64,000 nt of DNA. It comes from Ancistrus triradiatus. Taxonomy: Eukaryota; Chordata; Actinopteri; Siluriformes; Loricariidae. This document shows positions 57,734 through 62,020 of this stretch, piece by piece. Position numbers and translations under genes: made by a program. The first letter of the stretch is position 1, and every line of letters begins with the position of its first letter. The stretch spans positions 138,595 through 202,594 of the forward strand of contig JAJAGP010001350.1 in assembly GCA_025084515.1 (NCBI GenBank), read 5' to 3'. The notes under the pieces are model-generated. The model did not search any database. It was given only the letters and a program-made list of their open reading frames with translations, and was not told where the DNA came from.

Positions 57734-58291
57734 TCTTTACAGTTACAAAACTTCAATATAACATACATTAACATGTAAAAACAACAACATTAATGTTTCA
57801 TCACATCTCTCTCTGTGCAGATATTGATGAGTGCGTGTTGTTTGCTAACGAGATCTGTAAGGAGGGCCGCTGCATGAACACGCAGCCTGGGTTCGAGTGT
57901 TACTGTCAGCAGGGCTTCTATTACGACAGCAACCTTCTAGAGTGCATAGGTACACACCCATTATCTCAGCCTGGAATATTTGCTCTTCGGCCACTAGAAG
58001 GCAGTGTTTGCTCACGCTGGCAGTCTGAGCAGCTGCGTTTTGAAGATCATTTCTTTCATTCATGCAGTGTTTTCTATCCGGCTTAAATCTTTACAATTAG
58101 TAATATTTATGATGTAATGAACAGACGTGTCAGTAATAATAATTTTCTGACAGACGTGGACGAGTGTCACGATGAGTCTTTGTGCACTAACGGACACTGC
58201 GTGAACACGCAAGGCTCCTTCTACTGCACCTGTAACACCCCATGGACGCCGGACGCCACCAACAAGAAGTGTGTCCTCCCTACAGACATGG
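18500..58291 (+). CDS. ltbp3: Latent TGF-beta binding protein 3 (24 exons seen, 3' end outside window)
   Basis: A secreted extracellular-matrix protein that covalently binds the TGF-beta propeptide (LAP) and places latent TGF-beta in the matrix. Twenty-four exons give about 988 codons, open and phase-consistent. Order: signal peptide; basic N-terminal segment with ICKRTC and TLIGENG; EGF (VCPLTC); hybrid-type 8-Cys domain with CC rather than CCC; EGF; 8-Cys TB domain with CCC; Pro-rich linker; eight EGF modules, most with D-x-(D/N)-E-C calcium-binding starts; LAP-binding-type TB domain; two EGF modules. Exon order and wording follow mammalian LTBP3 module by module (for example KKECYL, ATNVT, CEIYPCPV), which separates it from LTBP1, 2 and 4. 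Mammalian LTBP3 is about 1300 aa, so one EGF, the last TB and two EGF modules should follow past 64000. Intron 1 is 24.6 kb. Oddities: probable GC-AG intron 2 and a possible 14-nt microexon. Confidence 0.95.
18955..21200 (+). repeat. Degenerate satellite, about 175-bp unit, in ltbp3 intron 1
   Basis: About a dozen diverged tandem units. Landmarks such as TTTTCACTCCAACCAAC recur near 20085, 20259, 20438, 20614, 20886 and 21057 (spacings about 170-180), with shorter and longer variants earlier. Most units contain GGTTCAGGAACCATCACTGA and AACCTTATCCACAAACCCAG. The core GGTTC-AG-GAACC is a palindrome. No coding function. Confidence 0.9.
21201..23270. other. ltbp3 intron 1, no feature recognised
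   Basis: An inverted satellite-like core (GGTTCCTGAACC near 21440) lies just past the array. Otherwise there is no exon, tRNA or transposon that I can support. Confidence 0.45.
23278..23346. repeat. CA microsatellite (imperfect)
   Basis: CT run then CA repeats with small interruptions. Confidence 0.9.
23529..23594. repeat. TG microsatellite with TGCG variant units
   Basis: GTTTGT and GCGTGCGT steps leading into pure TG. Confidence 0.9.
23600..25000. other. ltbp3 intron 1, no gene seen
   Basis: Two similar T-rich segments (around 23630-23700 and 23800-23880, both with CTAAAAGTACCA) suggest a local duplication. A further TG run lies at about 23915-23930. No exon recognised. Confidence 0.4.
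25010..25980 (+). repeat. Minisatellite, about 35-45-bp unit (AAGTAGATCC..AAGTTTAGG)
   Basis: Tandem, length-variable units combine CCTAAGTAGATCC, TAAGTTTAGG and TTCCTTTTATT/GATCCT blocks, with more than 20 recognisable copies. Non-coding. Confidence 0.9.
26069..26109. repeat. CA microsatellite
   Basis: About 20 CA units. Confidence 0.9.
27000..27935 (+). repeat. Higher-order minisatellite (AGCAACCACCT units)
   Basis: Short 11-13-base blocks such as TAGCAACCACCT and AACACCATAGCAAC are organised into longer units of roughly 190-310 bases. Each long unit contains GATACAAACACACTAGTAAC (or a variant) near 26998, 27307, 27576 and 27770, and TTATTGACCATGT. Non-coding. Confidence 0.85.
28497..28561. 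repeat. CA microsatellite, about 32 units
   Basis: Long uninterrupted CA run. Confidence 0.95.
29040..30060. repeat. Very AT-rich degenerate repeat tract
   Basis: About 1 kb of diverged repetition built on words such as TTTTAAATAATT, TTATTTTCAG and AATAATTGTAAAT. No coding potential. Possibly an old AT-rich minisatellite similar in style to 50930-52210. Confidence 0.7.
30061..31680. other. ltbp3 intron 1, possible SINE body fragment, no gene
   Basis: 30110-30290 (TTTGGCATGTTCTCCTCATG and GAAGGTGGATGAATGAAGG) resembles a degraded fish SINE-like body. The rest shows no recognisable gene. Confidence 0.4.
31687..31766. repeat. CT microsatellite
   Basis: Imperfect CT repeats ending in a short CA run. 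Confidence 0.9.
31800..32611. other. ltbp3 intron 1, nothing recognised
   Basis: Mixed sequence between the CT repeat and the next transposon. No exon or repeat family was recognised. Confidence 0.4.
32612..34252 (-). mobile_element. Tc1-like transposon, third family, full ends, inactive
   Basis: TA-flanked inverted ends CAGTGCCTTGCAAAAGTATT (left) and its complement (right, to 34250) have long inverted similarity (about 200 bases). The transposase lies on the minus strand, from ATG near 33861 (MKTKEHTR-like) to about 32783. The C-terminal part (AKSKSNENLWKELKPAVHKR) is readable in 32783-33067, but the full frame is interrupted, including at a poly-A/T run at 33368-33385. Confidence 0.85.
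34744..35225 (+). mobile_element. Tc1-like transposase fragment
   Basis: 34752-34973 encodes HWKNVLWTNETKIELFGL, then KHGGGSIVVWAYFAASGQ, a DDE-domain core of a fourth Tc1-like family. The downstream part (LTTLKLKRRKPTN-like, then YRKHLVAKEVTPDIERKG) is out of frame and partly deleted. No left end is present. Confidence 0.75.
35226..35894. other. ltbp3 intron 1, nothing recognised
   Basis: Includes a small duplicated word (ACATCAGTGCCACATACA, near 35725 and 35750). No gene. Confidence 0.4.
36141..36398 (-). pseudogene. hAT transposase C-terminal (dimerisation) remnant
   Basis: About 85 aa with RYPILARLAKSYLCIPATS, RSERLFSAAGNIVSKKRAS and HVDRITFLACNAKF: the conserved hAT dimerisation region. 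The catalytic core upstream has been deleted and replaced by the nested element, so the protein is a fragment. Confidence 0.85.
36516..37292. mobile_element. Second hAT-like element nested in the first
   Basis: The left end TAGTGATG and right end (CA)CTA are flanked by a perfect 8-bp duplication ATGTTTTC at 36508-36515 and 37293-37300. Both ends carry GAGCCGGCTCTTT-like subterminal inverted motifs. No transposase remains (non-autonomous). An AT microsatellite lies at 36755-36780. Confidence 0.88.
37666..38305. other. ltbp3 intron 1, TG repeat at 37840-37885, no gene
   Basis: Apart from the TG/CG-alternating run, no element or exon recognised. Confidence 0.4.
38306..38498. repeat. TA microsatellite with ATGT/ACAT interruptions
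   Basis: About 190 bases of alternating TA with regularly placed TGTG and ACAC steps. The several open frames over it, reading as repeated YI, are artefacts. Confidence 0.95.
38779..38816. repeat. TG microsatellite
   Basis: About 18 units. Confidence 0.9.
38898..38941. repeat. TG microsatellite
   Basis: About 21 units. Confidence 0.9.
39244..39815 (-). mobile_element. Internally deleted Tc1-like transposon (fish GGTCACTTTATTAG family)
   Basis: The left end CAGGTCACTTTATTAGCTAC matches a common fish Tc1-like terminal repeat. The body holds recognisable minus-strand pieces (GCGTCACGCAGTCGCCGCA, GTCAGCAACAATACTCAGGT, CATGCCACGTTCAAAGTCAC), with large internal deletions between them. The far end is lost. 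Recognition is from memory of the family. Confidence 0.7.
39816..40889. other. ltbp3 intron 1, poly-T run at 40488-40513, no gene
   Basis: Unique-looking sequence. No exon recognised; the poly-T run may mark a degraded retroposon tail. Confidence 0.4.
40890..42105 (+). repeat. Minisatellite, 18-bp-based unit (GTGAGGATTTGTGTTGCT)
   Basis: About 60 tandem, slightly variable 14-18-base units of GTGAGG(A/G)TTTGTGTTGCT and GTGAGGATTTGTGGTT type. Strong strand asymmetry: the plus strand is almost only G and T. The long minus-strand open frame across it (366 aa of Gln, Thr, His, Asn, Ser, Pro) is a by-product of the unit length. Confidence 0.95.
42106..42762. mobile_element. Truncated second copy of the nested hAT composite
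   Basis: Matches 36978-37640 nearly base for base (a few percent differences). It covers the right part of the inner hAT element, the inner/outer junction (CATCACTAATGTTTT) and the right part of the outer element, ending TAGCCCTA. It preserves two bases (TC) of the inner terminal repeat that are missing at 37289. The left edge abuts the G/T minisatellite. Confidence 0.88.
42763..43250. other. ltbp3 intron 1, AT-rich degenerate tract
   Basis: Words such as TTATTTTATTATT and TTATTTTATACATTTAT recur loosely. No gene. Confidence 0.5.
43254..43310. repeat. TG microsatellite 90 bases upstream of ltbp3 exon 2
   Basis: About 28 TG units. Confidence 0.95.
43400..43548 (+). CDS. ltbp3: ltbp3 exon 2: first EGF module
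   Basis: The acceptor TCTCTGCAG|TG ends at 43399; Val is completed from phase 1. It encodes VVCPLTCINGGVCSN, then CLCPPGFTGRLC, the non-calcium-binding EGF of LTBPs. The best end is CTG CAG (43548, phase 0), directly followed by GC rather than GT. Reading on without splicing meets TAG at 43591. Confidence 0.85.
43787..43910 (+). CDS. ltbp3: ltbp3 exon 3: linker
   Basis: The acceptor CCCCCTGCAG|GCC ends at 43786, entering at phase 0. It encodes a Ser/Gly-rich linker (LTQTHSVFTLPLPQG). The donor is GAAG|GTAACA at 43910, phase 1, running straight into a CA repeat. Confidence 0.8.
43915..43946. repeat. CA microsatellite starting in the exon 3 donor
   Basis: CA units begin at position +5 of the intron. 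Confidence 0.95.
43985..44145 (+). CDS. ltbp3: ltbp3 exon 4: start of the hybrid 8-Cys domain
   Basis: Encodes VHVKVRVHHTSDTSV, a Pro/His-rich stretch and RGRCFQETTPKQA. RCF carries Cys1 of the domain. The donor is GCT|GTGAGT, phase 0. Confidence 0.9.
44209..44257. repeat. CT microsatellite serving as the exon 5 polypyrimidine tract
   Basis: Imperfect CT repeats run up to the CTGCAG acceptor at 44261. Confidence 0.9.
44262..44367 (+). CDS. ltbp3: ltbp3 exon 5: hybrid 8-Cys domain core
   Basis: CSSNPLPGLTNQEDCCGSVG, then CYKCPKLP. It has a CC pair instead of the CCC triplet of ordinary TB domains, as in the LTBP hybrid domain. Phase 0 in, phase 1 out (CCCT|GTAAGT). Confidence 0.92.
44853..44952. 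other. Assembly gap, exactly 100 N
   Basis: A run of 100 N of conventional placeholder length; true size unknown. Open frames crossing it are not meaningful. Confidence 0.98.
44953..45010 (-). mobile_element. SINE end inserted in the Tc1 element
   Basis: AACCCTGGACCTTCTGGTCC through ACTAGGCCACCACAGTCC matches the tRNA-like head of the SINE at 58592-58785 and 12497-12636. The rest is in the gap. Confidence 0.7.
45194..45406 (-). pseudogene. Tc1 transposase N-terminal fragment
   Basis: 70 aa with the helix-turn-helix of the family at 16093 (VVNKSTVGPIVRKWKTYKTI). It is cut by a frameshift near 45190 and then by the gap. Confidence 0.75.
45700..47129. other. ltbp3 intron 5, TG repeat and T-rich tracts, no gene
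   Basis: The TG run at 46041-46095 and a pyrimidine-rich stretch at 46830-46915 are the only structures. A degraded SINE-like body may lie at 46270-46350. Confidence 0.45.
46041..46095. repeat. TG microsatellite
   Basis: About 25 TG units with one GAG interruption. Confidence 0.9.
47130..47205 (+). mobile_element. Possible tRNA-derived SINE head
   Basis: GGTTGGCGCAGAGGTCTAAT, then GGGTTTGATTGG resembles the A- and B-box parts of a tRNA-derived SINE. No body recognised. Confidence 0.35.
47323..47381. repeat. CT then CA microsatellite forming the exon 6 acceptor
   Basis: CT units (47323-47342) pass into CA units that end in CACACAG, the splice acceptor itself. Confidence 0.95.
47384..47470 (+). 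CDS. ltbp3: ltbp3 exon 6: end of the hybrid domain
   Basis: Tyr completed from phase 1, then IIEEFGSTCPQGYKRLNRTH and CQ, matching the ADCPQGYKRLN segment of LTBP3. It supplies the last two cysteines. The donor is CAAG|GTAACG, phase 1. Confidence 0.92.
47527..47598. repeat. TG microsatellite touching the exon 7 acceptor
   Basis: Over 30 TG units end four bases before the ATATAG acceptor. Confidence 0.95.
47603..47722 (+). CDS. ltbp3: ltbp3 exon 7: calcium-binding EGF module
   Basis: DINECMMQGVCQEGECLNTQ, then GSFRCTCKPGYEL and RCV. Six cysteines. Phase 1 in and out. The donor is GTTG|GTAAAG. Confidence 0.93.
47750..48980 (+). repeat. Minisatellite (CACTCGCAAACACACAAAATG type) in ltbp3 intron 7
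   Basis: About 1.2 kb of A/C-rich units of roughly 18-22 bases: ATGCACT(C/T)GCAAACACACAAA, with longer variants containing GCATAACACAAAACACGCTC. Strong A/C strand bias. The long frames on both strands are repeat artefacts. Confidence 0.92.
49072..49102. repeat. TG microsatellite touching the exon 8 acceptor
   Basis: TG units run to 8 bases before the acceptor ATGCTCAG. Confidence 0.9.
49111..49266 (+). CDS. ltbp3: ltbp3 exon 8: TB domain (second 8-Cys)
   Basis: CFRVLTDSGRCEHALQTNLT, then RETCCCTVGKAWGANCERCP. The CCC triplet identifies a TB domain, and the wording follows LTBP3. Phase 1 in and out. The donor is ACCG|GTGAAT. Confidence 0.93.
49627..49722 (+). CDS. ltbp3: ltbp3 exon 9: end of the TB domain and linker
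   Basis: ASFNKICPAGKGMSV supplies the eighth cysteine, then a linker. The donor is CCTG|GTGAGA, phase 1, passing directly into a CA repeat. Confidence 0.88.
49727..49766. repeat. CA microsatellite starting in the exon 9 donor
   Basis: CA units begin at intron position +6. Confidence 0.95.
49850..49863 (+). CDS. ltbp3: ltbp3 candidate 14-nt microexon 10
   Basis: A good acceptor (TTGTGTTACAG) and a good donor (CCG|GTAAGA) bracket 14 bases. Joined to exon 9 (phase 1) it adds E-I-R-P-P and leaves phase 0, exactly what the GAAGCG start of exon 11 needs. It is not proven: exon 9 could instead join 50012 directly. Confidence 0.5.
50008..50077 (+). CDS. ltbp3: ltbp3 exon 11: Pro/Thr-rich linker
   Basis: EAPAQVTTPVQHLPTSTHAP, then RIP. 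The acceptor ATCAACAG ends at 50007 (alternative CAGGAAG ends at 50011). The donor is CCAG|GTGACC, phase 1. Confidence 0.75.
50151..50237 (+). CDS. ltbp3: ltbp3 exon 12: Pro-rich linker
   Basis: VIIPKPPSRPIIRIPPERET, then LEEAQTQIS. It is the protease-sensitive hinge region by position. The acceptor CGGTTTAG ends at 50150. The donor is TCAG|GTGAGT, phase 1. Confidence 0.85.
50377..50533 (+). mobile_element. tRNA-derived SINE, sense orientation
   Basis: The head GGTAGCATAGTGGTTAACGT, with B box GGTTCGAATCC, is followed by the body GTAAGTCACTCTGGGGAAGA and GTGTCTGCTAAATGCTGTAA, the common fish SINE tail. Confidence 0.85.
50593..50718 (+). CDS. ltbp3: ltbp3 exon 13: EGF module
   Basis: ADDECTLNRKICGHGECKNT, then FACHCEPGYRPHPQRKSCV, matching the TDECRLNQNICGHGEC module of LTBP3. 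The donor GTCG|GTCAGC is weak. Phase 1. Confidence 0.92.
50930..52210. repeat. AT-rich tandem repeat, roughly 80-95-bp units, ltbp3 intron 13
   Basis: Diverged units contain TTTTAACTAATTAAA, TTACTTTTATCATTAAAATA, TTATTAATTCAACATTTT and TACAGTCTATCACTCTT in that order, more than ten times. Non-coding. Confidence 0.85.
52428..52559 (+). CDS. ltbp3: ltbp3 exon 14: EGF module
   Basis: DENECDWEPCGPGRGTCINT, then GSYLCNCHPG. Corresponds to VNECEAEPCGPGRG in LTBP3. Phase 1 in and out. Confidence 0.93.
52652..52780 (+). CDS. ltbp3: ltbp3 exon 15: EGF module
   Basis: DINECSKPDICGSDGHCVNL, then GSYKCECKPGFRSKSR. Phase 1 in and out. The donor is GAAG|GTGAGA. Confidence 0.94.
53195..53314 (+). CDS. ltbp3: ltbp3 exon 16: EGF module
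   Basis: DVNECLDPGTCPDGQCENTI, then GSYECIPCPPGHQAQGG. The two-residue IPC variant matches the CIACQPGY module of LTBP3. Phase 1. Confidence 0.94.
53796..53918 (+). CDS. ltbp3: ltbp3 exon 17: EGF module
   Basis: DVNECQKRGVCVNGRCENLP, then GTYRCLCNEGFLPESD. Phase 1. The donor is AGGG|GTGAGG. Confidence 0.94.
53974..54023. repeat. TG microsatellite 12 bases upstream of exon 18
   Basis: About 25 TG units leading into GCACGCACGCTCAG. Confidence 0.95.
54036..54158 (+). CDS. ltbp3: ltbp3 exon 18: EGF module
   Basis: DINECHDNRLCANGQCINTE, then GSFQCQCYSGYQ. The donor GAGG|GTCTGC is weak (no A at +3, no G at +5), but the phase and family boundary fit. Confidence 0.92.
54248..54367 (+). CDS. ltbp3: ltbp3 exon 19: EGF module
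   Basis: DINECERALNCQRGRCINTM, then GSYRCECQKGYMLVNGRRCQ. Intron 18 is only 89 bases. Phase 1. Confidence 0.94.
54620..56105 (+). repeat. Telomere-like minisatellite (TTAGTTGGGTTAGGG) in ltbp3 intron 19
   Basis: About 1.5 kb of G/T/A-rich units of 5-20 bases (TTAGGG, TTAGTTGGGTT, TTGGATTAG), assembled into a longer unit of roughly 80-90 bases (TTAGTTGGATTGGATTAG, then GGGTTAGAGTTAGTTGGG). C is almost absent from the plus strand. Confidence 0.93.
56162..56290 (+). CDS. ltbp3: ltbp3 exon 20: EGF module
   Basis: DIDECEVDRSLCQPYGVCEN, then GGYVCVCNDGF. Corresponds to the DIDECSQDPSLCLPHG module. Phase 1. Confidence 0.94.
56402..56572 (+). CDS. ltbp3: ltbp3 exon 21: LAP-binding-type TB domain
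   Basis: KKECYLNLDDTVFCDSVLAT, then NVTKQECCCSVGVGWGDHC and EIYPCPVYHS. This is the third 8-Cys domain, which in LTBP1, 3 and 4 forms a disulphide with the TGF-beta propeptide. The two-residue YP insertion before the seventh cysteine, needed for that bond in the family, is present. An NVT glycosylation site is also present. Exon 22 supplies Cys8. Confidence 0.95.
56574..56605. repeat. CA microsatellite starting inside the exon 21 donor
   Basis: The donor GTACACACAC is itself part of the repeat. Confidence 0.95.
56848..56920 (-). tRNA. tRNA-Met (elongator, CAT), copy 1, in ltbp3 intron 21
   Basis: A 73-base cloverleaf on the minus strand. Acceptor GCCTCGT pairs with ACGGGGC, the anticodon loop is CTCATAA, and the B box is GAGTTCGAGCC. 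The sequence is identical to the copies at 60150 and 62281. Confidence 0.92.
57008..57080. repeat. TG microsatellite, about 35 units
   Basis: Long TG run after GCGTGCGCG. Confidence 0.95.
57418..57466. repeat. AT microsatellite
   Basis: About 24 AT units. Confidence 0.95.
57612..57695 (+). CDS. ltbp3: ltbp3 exon 22: end of the LAP-binding TB domain
   Basis: AEYHSLCPVGRGFYHVEGMT, then EYGLPVHR, matching AEFHSLCPDGKGY...YGIPAHR. Phase 1. The donor is AGAG|GTACAA, followed by a CA repeat. Confidence 0.93.
57701..57731. repeat. CA microsatellite next to the exon 22 donor
   Basis: CA units start a few bases into the intron. Confidence 0.9.
57821..57949 (+). CDS. ltbp3: ltbp3 exon 23: EGF module
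   Basis: DIDECVLFANEICKEGRCMN, then TQPGFECYCQQGFYYDSNLL. Very close to the LTBP3 DIDECMLFGSEICKEG module. Phase 1. Confidence 0.95.
58154..58291 (+). CDS. ltbp3: ltbp3 exon 24: EGF module (last seen)
   Basis: DVDECHDESLCTNGHCVNTQ, then GSFYCTCNTPW and LPTDM before the donor ATGG|GTGAGC. It corresponds to the LTBP3 module ending SPEEM, so the gene continues. No further DVDEC-type exon was found up to 64000. Confidence 0.93.
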
Positions 58292-58454
58292 GTGAGCGTC
58301 TTTCAGTCATGGAACGCTCCGGGTGATGTGCTTTGAGTTTGTTGTTGTGTGTTATTATTGCTATTATTCCGATCGCTGGAAACCCTGTTTCCCACAAACG
58401 GCTTTTCCTGAAGGTTATAGTCCTGTTGTGGGGGTTTAGAAAGCCAGTTTGGGT

Positions 58455-58526
58455 CTGGCTGTAGCTCAATGGTAGAGCGCATGCTTTGCATGTATGAGGC
58501 TCTGGGTTCAATCCCCGCCATCTCCA
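58455..58526 (+). tRNA. tRNA-Ala (TGC), decayed copy 1
   Basis: The D arm, anticodon arm (TTTGCAT loop) and B box are intact. The acceptor 5' strand is CTGGCTG against CATCTCC (three mismatches), and the T stem CTGGG/CCCGC is mispaired. Probably a tRNA pseudogene. Confidence 0.7.
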
Positions 58527-58591
58527 ACAAAGTGGTAACATTTTTTTGGCTTAGGTTCCTGCTCTCCCAAGCCCCCATTCTTGATTTCTAC

Positions 58592-58785
58592 ATTTACAGC
58601 ATTTGGCAAACATTTGGCCCTTATCCAGAGCGACTTACAATGGGTACAGTCTTACAATGCAAGCAATTGTGGGTTAAGGGACTTGCTCAAGGACCCAACA
58701 GTGGTAGCTTGGCAGAGGTGGGATTTGAACCCTGGATCTTTTTGGTCCATAGTCTAGTACCTTACCCGCTAGGCTACCACAGTCC
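58592..58785 (-). mobile_element. tRNA-derived SINE, antisense, nearly full length
   Basis: On the minus strand: head GGTAGCCTAGCGGGTAAGG, B box GGTTCAAATCC, body, and the tail GTAAGTCGCTCTGGATAAGG, ending TGCTGTAAA. It interrupts the first tRNA-Ala repeat unit. Confidence 0.85.
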
Positions 58786-59058
58786 TAGTCCCAGTTTCTA
58801 TGCTCTATGAGCTCTTTATGGTGTCATGCCTACCAGCAACTTTTTTGGGAGTCAAACTGCTGGAAGTGTTTCGGTCATGGCAAGTTTCCTGAGCAGCCCA
58901 TCTAAAATCGACAAGATCCAGAATATATTGGAGAGTTAACAAGTCGTAAACGATTTTGGAAGACCTCTTGGTTGACCGGCTTTAGTCTAACACTATTGAG
59001 CTACAGTCTCACACAACATTGTGTAGGTGTGTTTTTGTGTGTGGTTTTGTGTGTGTAG

Positions 59059-59130
59059 GGGGATGTAGCTCAGTGGTAGAGCGCGTGCTTTGCCTGTATG
59101 AGGTCCTGGGTTCAATCCCTGGCATCTCCA
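59059..59130 (+). tRNA. tRNA-Ala (TGC), copy 2
   Basis: 72 bases. Acceptor GGGGATG/CATCTCC pairs. The anticodon loop TTTGCCT has TGC but C instead of a purine at position 37. The T stem pairs with wobble. Possibly functional, with an unusual loop. Confidence 0.85.
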
Positions 59131-59511
59131 AGTGAACATATTTTTTATCGCCTCAGGTTCCAGCTCTGCCAAGCCACCTTTCTTGGGTGCTGGGTTCACC
59201 AAGCTGTTTATGGTGTAACACCAGTCAATATTCTGGGAGCTGTTTTGCTTTGAGTTTTTGGCAAGGTTCCTGACCAACAACAGCGAAAATCCAAAATATA
59301 TTGGAGACTAAGTTGTAAACAATTTTAGGCTTTAAAGTGTAACACAGAAACATTTTGCGAGCTGAACTGGTGAAAGCGTTTCAGGTTTGCCAAATTTCCT
59401 GAGTGACACCATCCAAAAACGATTTGAGAAGAGTTTTTGGTTGACCGGCTTTAGTGTAACCAGTCTCACACAACATAGTGTCGGTGTGTTTTTCTGTCTG
59501 TCAGTGTGTTG

Positions 59512-59583
59512 GGGGATGTAGCTCAGTGGTAGAGCGCATGCTTTGCATGTATGAGGCCCTGGGTTCAATCCCCAGCATCTCCA
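59512..59583 (+). tRNA. tRNA-Ala (TGC), copy 3
   Basis: 72 bases. All stems pair (acceptor GGGGATG/CATCTCC, anticodon stem CATGC/GTATG, T stem CTGGG/CCCAG). Loop TTTGCAT. Good A and B boxes. Confidence 0.93.
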
Positions 59584-59891
59584 ATGAAATGGTAACAATT
59601 TTTTGGCTCAGGTTCCGGCTCTGCCAAGCCCCCATTCTTGGTTTCTATACTCTACGAGCTCTTTATGGTGTCATGCCTACCAGCAACTTTTTTGGGAGTC
59701 AAACTGCTGGAAGTGGTTTAGTCATGGCAAGTTTCCTGAGCAGCCCATCTAAAATCAACAAGATCCAGAATATGTTGGAGAGTTAACAAGTCGCAAATGA
59801 TTTTGGAAGACTTTTTGGTTGACCGGCTTTAAAATGCAACCAGTCTCACACAACATAGTGTCGGTGTGTTTTTCTGTCTCTCAGTGTGTTG

Positions 59892-59951
59892 GGGGATGTA
59901 GCTCAGTGGTAGAGCGAATGTGTTACACGTATGAGGCCCTGGGTTCAATCT
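59892..59951 (+). pseudogene. tRNA-Ala-derived pseudogene, 3' truncated
   Basis: The 5' half matches the other copies, but the anticodon arm is changed (loop reads GTTACAC) and the sequence leaves tRNA homology after GGGTTCAATC, so the T stem and acceptor 3' strand are missing. Confidence 0.85.
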
Positions 59952-60149
59952 TCAGGCAGGCTGTGGTTTTCGCGCACTTGTGAATTTGGTTTGTAGTATT
60001 GGAGTGTTTTTGCTGTGAGGAAACAGAGTTTTACCTCAAAGTTCTGTAGTACTATAGAGATAAGAGGAATCTGTTTGTTTGTGTGTGTGTGTGCGATATT
60101 CATACGCACTCAGCTTTACGTAGAGCGGTGTGAGGGTGAGTAAAACATC

Positions 60150-60222
60150 TGCCCCGTGTGAGGCTCGAACTCACGACCTTCAGATTATGAGACTGACGCG
60201 CTGCCTACTGCGCCAACGAGGC
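60150..60222 (-). tRNA. tRNA-Met (elongator, CAT), copy 2
   Basis: Same 73-base sequence as copy 1. The flanks on both sides (AGAGCGGTGTGAG upstream; GAGAGCAGCA, GCAGCGGGGGTTGGGCCTCT and CACACGCTCATGCAGGAATG downstream) match those of copy 3. Confidence 0.92.
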
Positions 60223-60560
60223 CTGAGAGCAGCAGGCAAGAACCGCAGCTAAATTTGTACTGGCGGGGGAGGAGCGCGCTCTCGCATTGCAGCGGGGGTT
60301 GGGCCTCTGTGTGTGTGGGGAGAAAGCACACGCTCATGCAGGAATGCTATGCTGCGCTAGCTCGGGTGTGTGTGAGAGTCTCCGCTCTGCTGCAAGTCGA
60401 AATGAAAACAGAAGCGCATGTTTATAGTGTAGATTATGAAGAAGCTATGACCCTAGTGTGTGTGTGTGTGTATGTGTGTGTGTGTGTGTGTTTGAGAGAG
60501 AGAGAGACAGATGTCTTTTTAGACTTGCTACAAAACATGTAGCAGCAAGACTACCAGTTC
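60223..60560. repeat. Duplicated block following tRNA-Met, copy A
   Basis: 60223-60450 recurs at 62354-62565 with minor differences (for example CTATGCTGCGCTAGCTCGG, TGCAAGTCGAAATGAAAACA). Each ends in TG/GA microsatellite (60458-60510 here). Confidence 0.85.
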
Positions 60561-60739
60561 ATGACGTCTCCAGCACCCTAACAGTGATTTCATTTAGATT
60601 TTGTTAGTATTTTAGAATTGTGTTAGTTTTTGTTTTTTATGTTGTAGAATTCTTTATTTTGTCGAAGTGCGCTTGTTAAAAAGCTTGTTATAGCTTGTTA
60701 AAAAGGACCCGTCAGCCAGGTGAACCAGAGACTCGACGA

Positions 60740-61010
60740 GTGAATGTGAACCAGTTTATATAGTTATAGGTTACAAACATATGAGTACTGCTTACAGTAG
60801 GACAGGTACACACACTTAGGACCTCCGTTTACAGCTTGGTACAAATAGGTAGAGGAAAATCATCCACACAGACACATCAACCGAGTCAGAACAGCCTCTA
60901 GTCTTAAACTCCTGCCTCTGCTCGTGGCTCTGCAGCACTGATTGGCTGTTCACAGCGTCCGGAGTTAAAAGGAAGATTTTTATTTCCTATTATAATTTAA
61001 TGTTGTTGTT
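60740..61010. repeat. Unclassified dispersed repeat, copy B
   Basis: Matches 5895-6200 in the zinc-finger gene, beginning GTGAACCAGTTTATATAGTT and ending around TTATTTCCTATTATA. It differs by small insertions and deletions. Family not recognised. Confidence 0.6.
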
Positions 61011-61229
61011 AAGACCTCAGCTGTTAAAGTGAGCACACATTTATGGGACATTCCTGTAGAGAAATGAGTTTGGTTGCAGAGTTCAGTTGCAAATTAGTCT
61101 TAAAATGGGATAATGTCATGAATCGAAAAATTGTTTTTTGAATATTATGGAGAGAACAAACTCAGATCCGTATTACAAAAAATGTTACCAAAGAAAACCC
61201 CCACTAAAGTACACCCAGTGGAGGCAAAA

Positions 61230-61286
61230 AGTCAAGTCAAGCCAAATTTATTTCTGTAGCGCCTTTTACAACGAAACAATGAGTGC
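61230..61286 (-). mobile_element. Short retroposon tail (GTCAAGTCAAG..TTTATTTCTGTAGCGC)
   Basis: A piece of the fish retroposon 3' tail also seen in sense near 4290-4312. Too short to classify. Confidence 0.5.
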
Positions 61287-61796
61287 GTAAATTTACATGC
61301 AGTTAATAATGCGATCATAAGGAGATGGATTTAATTTCAGTAATCAGATTACTCATAGCATGTTACACCAGTTATACCAGTTACATGATTTCAATCGGAT
61401 GTAGCAGTCTGTGGAAAAAACCTGGTTGCCAGGTCTGCTTATTCTTATAGATTTAGTTTCTTATGGGCTTATTTACATAGACCAGGTTGGGAGATTACAC
61501 AGTGGGATCTGGCAACCCTGGAATCAAACGCAGCACCCGCTAAACAGCTGTCGAACACTTTGTGGAGACTGAAATATATACTAATATATTCTTAAAAAAT
61601 TAAGAATTTGATTATTTAATATGAAAAAAAACGAAGTTTACGTCACATCTTTCTGCCAGATTATTGGCTGAATCCTCTAAAACTCGGAGCTTTAACGTTA
61701 TCTGATTACCCAAGTGCATGTAAAGCCTACTTCTTGATCGGATTTTTGACAAATTCGGATTGCTAAGTGCATGTAAATGCCCTCATGTACTTAAAA
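61287..61796. mobile_element. Candidate MITE with imperfect inverted ends
   Basis: The left part (AATTTACATGCAGTTAATAA, ATGCGATCATAAGGAG) and right part (GCTAAGTGCATGTAAATGCC, CTTGATCGGATTTTTGAC) are roughly inverted around TTACATGCA words over about 500 bases, with no frame inside. Classification is uncertain. Confidence 0.45.
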
Positions 61797-62020
61797 GAGG
61801 GCATATTTAAAGAAAATATAAGAAATAAAACTGCACTAATAATATATAGGCTGCAATAAAGTCAAGAGAATGCATCATTACGAGGAGTATGATAAAAACA
61901 GAGACTATAAATCTATAGAATACAAGACGATAGTATATATAATAATAAATAACATTTTGAAATATATCATGGCTGAGCAGTTAGTCTCAGGATTTAAAGT
62001 TTCAGCTGTCATGTGTTATG

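Larger units (their letters stand above)
58786..59890 (+). repeat. Tandem repeat carrying tRNA-Ala, unit about 380-450 bases
   Basis: The spacers share CTTTATGGTGTCATGCCTAC, GGCAAGTTTCCTGAGCAGCC, TTGGTTGACCGGCTTTA and CAGTCTCACACAACATAGTG in the same order near 58800-59000, 59195-59480 and 59645-59860, each followed by a tRNA-Ala. Confidence 0.85.
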
